Source: Acanthaster planci (lineage: Eukaryota > Echinodermata > Asteroidea > Valvatida > Acanthasteridae). From it: a DNA stretch of 64,000 nt. Where the stretch lies: contig NW_019091361.1 in NCBI RefSeq assembly GCF_001949145.1, positions 161,004 to 225,003 on the forward strand, given 5' to 3'. Below the pieces are notes generated by a model. It did no database searches. It was not told the DNA's origin and worked only from the letters and a program-made list of their open reading frames with translations. The translations under genes and the position numbers were made by a program. Below, one piece after another: positions 1 to 10,400 of this stretch. Numbering within the stretch: the stretch's first letter is position 1; each line of letters opens with the position of its first letter.

Positions 1-415
1 ATTTGTTAAATTGTCCTTGTTTCAGTAATGTTTTAATTTCAATTTTAATATATTAATAATACTGTAATTTTCCTTTAAGTCAGTTTTATTGTAAATCATG
101 TACAATTAGGCAAACGGCCACGACACGAGTTGAAACCCCAAAATTAAATAAATAAATCAGGATATGGACGCTTTTGGACCACGTCGATGCATGGGCGTTA
201 CCAAAATATTTACCAGTGGGAGCGGAGCACGTCGATGGTCAACGTGAAAGCAAGAGAAGGCCTACATGACACAGTTAAAACAATATTTCCCAACTGAAAC
301 AGATCAAATTCCCAGTAATTACATTTCTGGATTTTGATCCTATTGATTAATTAAAGTGAGTATTATGGTTCTACATAACATAAATAAATCCCGCGTTTAG
401 ATTTTAGAAACATAC
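1..415 (-). other. Intron 1 of the left-edge coiled-coil gene (partial)
   Basis: This is AT-rich sequence downstream (in minus-strand sense) of the donor at 415-414. I see no second exon, no ORF of note and no repeat. It is assigned as intron only because of that donor. Confidence 0.5.
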
Positions 416-619
416 CTCTTTTTCTAATTTGTCGATCTGTTGGAGAAGTTCAAAATTCCTGGCTCTAGTGCTATTGAGTTCCTTTTCCTTCTCTTCAAGG
501 GAAGCCTTCAGAGCCTCTCTATCTTTGAGTAAGAGAACAAATTCGGAAGTTTTCTGTGAGCGAGTGGGATCCACTGTCTGGTCCGGCTGGGCACCGTTTA
601 CTTCAGCCGTGTCGCCCAT
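416..619 (-). CDS. First coding exon of an unidentified coiled-coil protein (partial)
   Basis: The start codon is the reverse complement of 617-619, in a good context (AACAATATGG). The exon reads 68 codons and ends at a consensus donor (GAG|GTATGT) at 416/415, so the protein continues off the left edge. It opens with MGDTAEVNGAQPDQTVD, a short polar segment, and then a strongly charged heptad-like stretch (residues about 27-68, with LEEKEKELNSTRARNFELLQ) that looks like the start of a long coiled coil. There is no signal peptide or membrane segment. I do not recognise the family; many centrosomal, Golgi and trafficking coiled-coil proteins begin this way. It is transcribed divergently from HECTD1, with about 3.7 kb between the two start codons. 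The plus-strand ORF over the same bases is a shadow. The exon call is fairly secure; identity is unknown. Confidence 0.6.
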
Positions 620-1097
620 ATTGTTCTGTCTCGCCTGTGACTTGATTCTCTGAAGCCTAGAGGTCTTCCCTGTTTGTGAGAAAGTAACAAGTGCTGGTCC
701 TGGTTGTCAACTGGTTATAGTCCTCGCAGTGGGCAAACAACCCTCTGTATAAACTCCAATCATGTGAATATAATCGATACAAAAGAATATGTATAACTCT
801 TCTGTGAAGTTTGATGACAACGATCAACAGTTTACTTGACAAATGAAAGAGCACTGATGGCAAACGCGAAGCATAGCATCATACAACTGTAGTTGCTAGG
901 CCCATCGCACGGTTGCTATCACCTGTCACCGTATTTTGAGCCGTCTACATAAAGCTGTATTCGGCTTTTCACTGTGGTCAAAGGAGTGACGTGCTGTTGT
1001 TGGGATTATTGACTTAACAAAGGGAAGAGATCCACAGTTTACATATGATGAATAGGCAATAATCTACTCTATCGAGTATTGCCCTTTATTCCTTTCG

Positions 1098-1105
1098 TGA
1101 CGTCA
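1098..1105. promoter_or_regulatory. Perfect CRE palindrome TGACGTCA
   Basis: An exact 8-bp CREB/ATF site lies between the divergent left-edge gene (start 619, minus) and HECTD1 (start 4348, plus). A second half-site-like GTGACGTGC lies near 985. The position suits a promoter element, but one 8-mer in about 3.7 kb is not strong evidence of function. Confidence 0.3.
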
Positions 1106-3207
1106 TTAAAGTAAACAAAACCAGTGAAGGCCGTGCACCAAATGGAGTTGGAAGGTCACAGTATTATGCTGTAGAGCTGAAGTTGCAAATGGGAAAGCTT
1201 CAGCCGGGTGTCAGTCCCTTAGCTCATTTATATACAAATGTAGTCGGCTTATCTTTTTATGAACTAAACGAGATTATTTGGGAATGATGTGCTCTCAGCC
1301 TAAGTTTTTGAGATGCGGTCTACATGCACGCTGTTCGTTAATATTAACGTTGTAGGGGAAAACAGAATCAATCAAAAGTCGATGAAAGTTTCTTCTAAAT
1401 TAAAATTACAATTATTTTACTTCATTTTTGAAATTCAACTTTGATACTAACATGGAGCTACTTTCTCACGAGGATGCTTTGCTCTCTTTCAGTTCTCTGT
1501 TTCTTGTATGTTTTTATTATTTTTGATCTCTTCCGTCATAAAATGCTTGGCAACGGTTTACTTCACACACCGACGAACTTTAGGGAGTAAGGCTTTAGGT
1601 TCTTGTTGCTGTGTCGTCTTCCCTCTCAAGATTGTTTGGAGTCCTCGGTTTTTACAAGCTGAGGCTGAGGATCGCTTTCCCATCTACACGCACCTCGCCG
1701 GGCCTCGATCGGTTCGATTGAGTCGCCACGGCAGCCCTTCCGCGGACGGAGGTTTTATAACTGGGCCATGGCTGTGACAAGAGGTCGTGTATGATGCGGT
1801 ATATACGCCATGTTGTTTCCCACTCCTATTGTAGATTATTTTCATTATTGGAGATTTGCAATTGTATATAGGTTTGCATGAATCGAATGGAAAGTGGCTG
1901 CGATGTAATAATTCTTCAAGGTGGCATTATAAACGACAGATGGACGCAGGACGAAGTTCGACGATTGACATTTGCCGCGTAAACACCCAGGTGGACTTCA
2001 GAATTAAATAGCTGCTAATCTAAGGTGCAAACTGTCACAGGTCTTTCATAAATTATGGTTCTGGGATGTGGTATATGATCTGTGTTCAGGCCAACTTAAA
2101 GGCCATATCAGGCCATATCAATGGAATCAATGTGCCAGTAGGGAAGTCGCGATTGCTGTTGGGGGCGATCGAAATTAATAAGTTGGCGCAAGGCAAGACT
2201 TGGGGGCGCACTTCATAAATTCCATTCTGCCGACTCGCAAGCCATACAGACTTCCGGAGCGACGTGTACAAGTCTATCGTTAAAAACACTTCATTATTAG
2301 GCTTAGTGATTCGTGCGTTCAGACAACAGAACATTAGTCGCGAAAACTAGAATCCCATCTCTTTCTGGCTTAACCCAAGTCTTTCTGGACATAAAATTGG
2401 CACAGGATCGTAGCTATGTAATAGTTTCACGTGAACTCCCTCCATTTTGTTTTTTTTTCGAATGGCAAATGGTCGGTAAAAGACAGTATTTCAGCGGTGT
2501 GTTGTGGTCACCAAGTTGCCAGTCAGCCGGGTTCGTGTCGCCTAGGCCTATACCTTGTTACGCATCGTCTGCGTGTCACGACTGAACTAGACTGCGTGGC
2601 GTTCATTGACTGAACAACGAAGTCATCGTCTCGGAACTCCACAAAGTGATAGGTTAGCGGGCCTTTGTTTGCCCACATTTCAGTCATGAATACTTTTATA
2701 ACAGGAATGTTGGTCATGTCGGGATTTGTTGTAGTCTGACTGCAGCGCTCTTTGTCTGACAGCAGTTTAGTTTTTTGCCTTTTCTCACTTTTCGAAATGT
2801 TCGTTCATTTTGTCTGCCTGTTTCCTTGTTGAGCGCTTGTGCCATTCAATGGAAAATGTTTTTCCATACTTGTAGGACTCTTAGTCTTCTACTGACACAT
2901 CACAAGCTTTGTGTCTCAATACTTGATGTGACAATTGACATGGTTGATGAAATGATAGTGGAATATTTTGCTATTTGTAAACTGTTCATGTACTATAGTA
3001 GAGAGAATTATAATCTCGTATTGGTATGTGCATGTAAACTGGTACATGTACATGAACACTGTACGCTGTTCCAATTTTGAAAGGAGTACATGTTTGTCTT
3101 CCTTGCATTTTTCTTGTGTTGAATTTCAGTTTCTAATAAGTAAATACTTGTAAATGTACGTTAGTGTTTGCAGATACATGTACGTATATCCCTGCGGTCA
3201 TGTTGTT

Positions 3208-3625
3208 TAGTGTCAACAAGCGTCAACACACATAAGTGGCGTCAACAAAGCGTCGACAACTTGAAAATACCCTCCACAGATTTAAAAGGGGTTTTATTAC
3301 ATTTTAGAGACTCTATCACTTGCCATTGTATAAGAGAAACACTGAACTTGCCTCCAGATTCTCGCATGAAAACAAAAATTGTTCGCGATGTATGGGGGCC
3401 GTCATCTTTCTTTCCTCTGCTGTCCACGCGAAAACAAGATGACGGCCGGTTGGACTGTAGTCCCAACTTAGTCACTCAAATTTCAACATTCAAATATCAT
3501 TTCAGATAGATATGATACATTGAATTTGATATGTACAGTAGGAGCCTAATTAACATTTATAAAAAATCTTTGCATAAATATGATTGAATAACTTGTTAAC
3601 GTTTTGTTGACGCTTGTTGACGCTA
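3208..3625. mobile_element. TA-flanked MITE with 21-bp inverted repeats
   Basis: The left end (3208-3228) reads TAGTGTCAACAAGCGTCAACA. The right end (3605-3625) is its reverse complement with one mismatch. Both ends abut TA, the target site of Tc1/mariner elements. The roughly 370-bp interior has no transposase, and the ORFs crossing it are not conserved proteins. A further GCGTCAACAAAGCGTCGAC lies just inside the left end. This is most simply a non-autonomous mariner-like element; the superfamily is inferred from the TA alone. Confidence 0.6.
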
Positions 3626-4287
3626 AATAGCGTGACCTAGATCGCAGTGCTTTGTACACTGCACAAATGCATGTACATAGGCCCTAACATAAAAGCCAGA
3701 ATTTGTGAAGTGGCTAAAATTGTAATTAAATAAAGGAAATGGATTTGCAGCACATACATGTACAGGTTCTTCTATTAAATCCAAATTTTAGGGTATCATT
3801 TTTGTCATAACTAACAGTGGCACTGGATACTTTGTGCTCATTATCCTAATGCATCATACTCATATATACATGTAAAGTATGTACAGCAGGTGTGCCAAAA
3901 GTTTAGCACGTACATGTACATGTATGCTTACTAGTCATTCTGTTATGCCATCAACAAGCATTGGTCCCAATTGGGATTATAGTCCACAACTGAGTCTGCA
4001 AAGGAGAGAGATGGGGACCATTTGAATGCGATACCAGGCATAAATGCTTGCACCGTAGGATCCAATGGGTTGTACATGCTCAGCATGACCTACCATTGTG
4101 TCCAAGCACATGAACCTGTACAGTACATGTACCCATGGGTTTGTCCCCACCAGAGGTGTTGTGGCTACAGCGTAAAAAAACATCATAAAAGAAACTCAGA
4201 ATCATCCCAACTGTAGTTGGGACTGATGCAAGACGTGGTCCCTGTACTAGGGATGTAGTATGATGCAGACTTAACAGGCAATGACTA

Positions 4288-4322
4288 ACCTGAACCCCCA
4301 CTGTTTTGTTTCTTGGACACAG
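4288..4322 (+). promoter_or_regulatory. HECTD1: Branch point and 3' splice site upstream of the HECTD1 start
   Basis: TGACTAAC (branch A at 4288) is followed by a T-rich tract and CAG ending at 4322, a textbook acceptor with 34 nt between branch point and AG. This implies that the HECTD1 5'UTR is spliced: the first coding exon runs from 4323 and a noncoding first exon lies upstream. That exon was not located. Confidence 0.6.
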
Positions 4323-4331
4323 GTGATTTTC

Positions 4332-4463
4332 ATGGGAATAGTCCAAGATGGCCGATGTGGACCCAGAGACATTACTGGAATGGTTACAGATGGGCCAAGG
4401 AGAAGAGCGAGACATGCAACTCATAGCCTTAGAACAACTTTGCATGTTGCTGCTTATGTCTGA
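4332..4463 (+). promoter_or_regulatory. Upstream ORF overlapping the HECTD1 start codon
   Basis: An ATG at 4332, inside the predicted 5'UTR part of exon 4323-4487, opens a frame that runs through the HECTD1 start in another frame and stops at 4461-4463 (43 codons plus stop). Its context is weak (T at -3, G at +4). The main ATG at 4348 has A at -3 and G at +4. Leaky scanning would be needed to translate HECTD1, so the uORF could reduce its translation. No conserved peptide is recognisable. Confidence 0.4.
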
Positions 4464-7400
4464 CAATGTTGACCGATGCTTTGAAAGGTAAACACTTGAG
4501 AAAATTCTTAGTTGTGAAGTGTTGGTCCCATTTACATTCCAACCCATGTTGTACAAGTGACATGCCAGTAACATGCATTATTAAAGCAGTAACTTGTACA
4601 TATTGTATATTGGTATTTCAGTGCAAATGTTGTTCATTAGAAGTAAGAAAAATATTCATAGCAGATCTCCATTTTGTTGTACCAGCCTTGTTGATAGTGA
4701 CTTGTAACTGGATAAGAAGGAAGTTTGAAGGAAGCTACTAGGAAATGATCCGACAATATGTTTTGAAGAATCAAAGAAACTGTTGAGTTTCTGAAAACAC
4801 TAACATTGACATTGGCATTGTTTTTTGTACACGTTGCATTCTCAAAAACCAAAACTTCAAAAACCTGGATAATTGCACAGTCATTCTGTAGAAATGATGA
4901 TTATCGTTGTAGTAATCAGGAAGCCACCCCAATAAACAGAGGAAGTGGGTCATTACTGAAGCATTACTGGCTATTACTTCTGTTAAAAATATTCCATTCA
5001 GAATCCAATCCATTCACGTGTTCCACTCTGGTTACATGTACTACACTGTGAAGTTCCTGATTTCTTTTACTTTGAAGTACATGTACCAAAGTTCATGATT
5101 TGAAATGTATTGAAAAATACGTGTATTCCACAAACCAAATGCAGAAGTTTTTTTTATCAGGTAGCAAACAGGAATTCTAGGAAACAAGTCATGACCCAAT
5201 GCACGTACAGGTACATGTACATGTAAGAATGATGTATCTTCATTGTGCCTTCTTGATACATGTGCCTTGCGTGACTCAGGGTGGGAATTAATGTTCAAAT
5301 TGAAAAACATTGAACAATACATGTACATGCACAAGAACTTTACCATTTAAACGTTCAGCCAACACTTGACGGAGGCCATCGCCGATTACATTGTACTTCA
5401 GTGTACATGTACATGTACCGGAAGATACACTGTACATGTATGCTTAGTTCAACAATGCACCTGGTCCAGCCTATGTAAAAAGGTAAATGTACATGTAGAT
5501 TGATATTTGGGGCATTTAAAACAATCAATGTTTTTTGTTTTAGAATCCACTTTTATTTTTTCATAAAGTACATGTACATGGATGCCGAAAGGGAAAAGAA
5601 ATACGTAAAATTAATGCCAGAATCCATCAATCAAAACGTCAAACCTCTAAAAGGGGCGGTTCCGTTTAAACGTTCGGGAAAGTCTGTAAATGGATTTGAA
5701 ACTTTTTTCATTTAAACATGTAAATGCCCCACCCTTATGTCTGACCTTTCACCCCTCCATTGCAAGGAGAGTGCCTTCCACTAGTTTAATGCTACACTGT
5801 ATGACCTGAAGGAAAGTGTGAGGAAGGGGCTCTGTCTATATACCGGTACCTACCTGTATGTACATGTACATTACATGCATGTCTCATGCAGCCAGGCTTT
5901 TGGAGTGTTCTCCATGCAGGGTGTTTGAACCAGTTTACATGTACATTCGTGCAACATGTTCTCAGTTGGAACTTGTCAGATCATGGGACTTTAGCATTAT
6001 CAACACTAAAAGGACCTGAGTGACTCTGTTTTGTGGTTAGGATTTAGTTAACTAAGAGGCCACTGCATTGTTCTAATAAAATGCATTGTGCACATGAACA
6101 GGTGCATACATACATGAACATGTACATTACATGCATATAGTACATCAGCTATCCCCCAAAATCATTGTACAACGTGTATTTGGTGACATATAAGACTTGA
6201 AGGTTTTCATGGTGAAAGAAACTAGATTTATAGTAAAGATTGCGGTAACACCATGTATTTATCTCTTCTTTGAGTATGTGTGGTTCTGAGAAGAGTTATT
6301 CCCCGGTTCTTCTCAGAACCACACATACTCAAAGAAGAGATAAATACGTGGTGTTACCGCAATCTTTACTATAAATGTATCTGGTGAACAGGTACATGTA
6401 CGTGCATGTACTTGTACAGATTTATAATTTCACATGCATTTTTTAAGTGAAATTTTATGAATTAACACACATGTATTCAATACCAGTCACAGTCATTATG
6501 CCAGTCAATATTTTGTGAATGATTACAAGGTGAGTCATGAATATTATACAATTAGTATGGACTGAAAGAAGGGCATAGGTCAGCTGGAGAAGTCACTAGT
6601 CCGTGTACAGGTGCATACATGTACATGTACATACTGTACATGTACACTGTACATGCACTGTACAGTACTGGTATACATTGTATGTGTACATCATGTACAT
6701 TGTGTTTTGTGTACTTGTTCTAAACTGTAAATTCCCGCTCTTTGAGGATCCTGGCTAGAATTCCACAGAGCATTCAAGGAAGTACATGTACTGTACATTG
6801 TACATCTACAGTAGGTCTACGGTGCATATAAAATGCATCACAGAGTACATGTACAGGTGTACCTGTACATGAAATGCCATAGTGTGCATTGTTTTCTTCT
6901 AATGCTAACACTCAGTTTCATAAAAATACACCTGTACAATTAGAGCACATGTACATGTACATATGTACATATACTGGTACAGCACATTGTACGTGTACCC
7001 ATGTACATGTACTCTGTACCCAGTATGTATGTATGTAATTTGGTACATGTCCCATATATTGGTACATGTACAGTACATGTGCGTATGGTGCATTTTTAGC
7101 CATGCATAATTACAGCACAGAGTATGAAAACTTATCATGTCTGTCCGAACAAAATCAAAACTGCTCTGGCAAATCGTTTGACCAACATATCAATGACAGC
7201 TCTTAAAATGTCAACACAATATGTGGGATTATGGTGTCCGATTTATTATTACCGGTAGTTTTGTGTTACATGTACATTTACGTTGATTACACCCAAGGCA
7301 TTCATCAGGGCTTATTGCTCATCACCGGCTGATGTCACCCAGTGCCATGCTTGTATGAACACTCAAGTGCACGTACATGAAATTGTCCCGTAATTCTTTG

Positions 7401-10400
7401 CGCATTGTAAAACGTACGTCATGCTGTCATCAAATGTTCAATTTCCTTGGTAACCCATGCATGACACCTAACCTGGGTACCAGGCAATATGGACCAATAG
7501 TGGTTGGCTGCGTTCATACGGTTCCTCCAGTTCAACCCGAGTGTGGTGCACGCACATCATATTTGTATATGTGCGATGGGAGTATACATGTACCTGTATC
7601 CTTGTTGACCTGCGGGTCTTAATTATTCCTGCTGAACACGGGTAGCTCGCTCAAACGCAGCCTTTAGTCATGGCTCAAACTTGCTCCGAGTTTGACTGTT
7701 TCCCGGTCCCCATAGTTTAAAAAAAATTGATAATGGGGTTGGGAACCCCAACTCTACCTTTTATATAATGTGGCAGATCGAAAGTTTGTAATTACAGAAC
7801 AAAATTGATTGTGTTATGACATTTTGTCCGAGCATTTTTTTGGTCTAATTTTGCACTCTGCAGCATATACCAGTACAGTGTACATGTACGGTATGCACCT
7901 TGTTCAGTCACTCCAGACTTTCCAGTGACATTTGGACTAAGTACAGATTGATATGCACTAATTACACCAGCGTTACCAGGAGGTTTACACCCTCTTTGTC
8001 ATGATTTGTGTGATTCAAGCCATGTCTGTACATTACAGGTACATGTACATGTACGTGAACATGTACATGTACATACACGACGAGAAGCATGCACATGTAC
8101 GTCTCTAACTACAGTAACATACCGGTACGTTGAATTCCATGTTCATACTGGTTCATATGTACATGTAACATGCATAATAGTACATTGTACATGTATGTAT
8201 GTGTAAATGTGCACACTACCAGTACAAGTTTATTTGAATCATGTCTTGCTGTTATGGAGATAACAGAGTAAGCGTGAATTGTGGATACTGGTGTGTGATA
8301 CTGTACAACGTCAAACAGGGAGTCGGTAATTGAAGCCATCTGTAAACAGATTGTCTAACAACTGTTCAACAGAATACCGTTTTAATTCACCTGAATCAGC
8401 CCTAAATAAAGTAGAACTGACTGTTATATATGGTCATTTACTGGCTTGACACATGTGCAGTACATGTGCCCAGTTGGTCACCCATTTTTATAATATATTC
8501 GCAGCTAATGTATTACACCTACAGGAATGCAACATTACTAAGGGAATTGTTACAGGATTTGCTGGTTTTGAACAAACATGTTTATAATTGGCTAGAATCC
8601 TACACTTGAAATCGAGCCATTTGTAAGTCGTGTAACTCGTGTTTGTCATCCAGAACAATATGAGCCAACATGCTGCGTCGTTTGACAATTAATGCTGAGC
8701 CTGTGAACCATTGCCCGCAATCCAGCTTGCTGCTCTGATTCGGCCTGGATACAACAACGTGTGATGGTTGTGGGCTGTTAAGTACCGGGTTTCAGTGCAC
8801 GCCTAACGACTTGATCAACCTGACCCTGGATGGATATTCATGAATTCCACCACTGCACTGCATATTCATATTCAATAGTACATACTGTGTAGCTCACACC
8901 ACATAACAGACTCATAATTAATAATAATTTATTCATTTATAAAGCACAAATTTCATGTACATGTAGATATGTTCAAATGTGCTGTGCAATGAAGACATTA
9001 AGCGTGGAACAATGAATACATTTAAACATGGTTGAGCCGATGGCATACAAGGGCGTCTCGGGCAGCTGCCAAATGACCCATATTCACCAACATCAGTAAA
9101 GGGGAGACAGTAAGAAGTAGTTACAGTTTTAGAGGTGGGAGGAAAACCCCAAAGGAATATTCTGGGTAAAACCCTGGGAATCAGGTAGGGACTGAAAATG
9201 CAATCCACATGTGGACCGTGTTGGGAATCGAACCTGGGACCACAGAGGTGGATGGCGAGGAAAGAACTACCGGTACCTTGCCGACCTGACTCATCCATTT
9301 TCTATACATGTAGGGATGCCTATATTTGATCAGTGCTAGTTTCTTTCATACATGTATCTATTTACTATCTTTTTGGTAAAAAAATGATGCTTTTATGTTA
9401 CGGGTAAATTATCTTTGTAGAATAAAGTAAACACCCTCTTCAAGGAACGAGACTGTGGTTGTTGCTGATAAATGTCCAACTGACCAATCAAACTGCCCCT
9501 AAAATAAATATTCATATAGTTGGGATTCTTAGCCATTCAGAATGCTCGGTCCAATTGTGGTAGCAAACCCCATATGTTGTGCACAAAAGGACTTGCAAAT
9601 TGTTCAAGTCGGTAATTGGGCACTGCCGAACACGCATATTGGGGAGCGAGGTTGCATTGACTGTTCCCATGTGTTATTAAACGGCACATTAAACCACACT
9701 ACTTGCGCATCACAGTAAAGGTGGACTACTTGTACACCCAGTCAATTACTGATTTGATTTCAAGTCCACTGGAAACCATGCTATTGGCATTGATTTGCAA
9801 TATGGCTTTAATTCATGTACCAATACACTGCAGCTCCTGTACTGGGCCCCTTGCTAGTTTCTTGCTGTATCGTCCAAAGGCATATATTGATTCCCTTTAT
9901 ACTTACATGTATGTACATGTACACACTGTACCTTTAGTTTCCTTCCCAAACTCAAAACAAGTTGAAAATTTTGACAATTTTGTTCATCAAATGTTTCATC
10001 TTCATGCACTCGCACAGTATCCCGTTTCACTGAAAGTTCAACACATGGCTTTACACAGCATGTGATGCAGAACTAAGTAGTGCATGTACCAATGTAGTGG
10101 ACTAAACTTTAGAAGTCCTGTAAGTGTGGACCATACCCATGGGCTTTGTGGTGTTTATTCTTCCAAGTGGAGTACAGGGGAAATGACACATTTCCATCAA
10201 CATGATGCATTTTCTGTTGCCTAGTGTCATGTGTTTGTGTACATGGCTATTTATGTACTGGTGTGTGTCTGATCAAGTTCATGTGATTAGATTGGGCTGG
10301 CTTAAGATGAGGAGCAACCTTGTCCAAATAGTCCTAATTCCTTGCTATTTTTAACTTGACCTACTGTGCCTGAGCAGTTGTCCCTATACATCCACAGGAT

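Larger units (their letters stand above)
620..4322. other. Divergent upstream region between the left-edge gene and HECTD1
   Basis: This stretch holds no coding exon that I can support. About 900-2700 is less repetitive and has more CpG than the introns, which is where promoters and a noncoding HECTD1 first exon would be expected. The ORFs here (for example 1508-1777 and 2313-2585) have no recognisable protein features. From about 3050 onward the TACATG hexamer begins to appear. A TA-flanked MITE sits at 3208-3625. I could not place the HECTD1 transcription start. Confidence 0.5.

Noticed and set aside
1508-1777. 89-codon ORF upstream of HECTD1
   Set aside because: No recognisable family, no splice or start support; consistent with chance in a GC-richer promoter region. 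It might overlap a noncoding exon.
9703-10065. 120-codon ORF in intron 1
   Set aside because: No domain or homologue recognised, includes hexamer-derived residues, and lies inside a HECTD1 intron.
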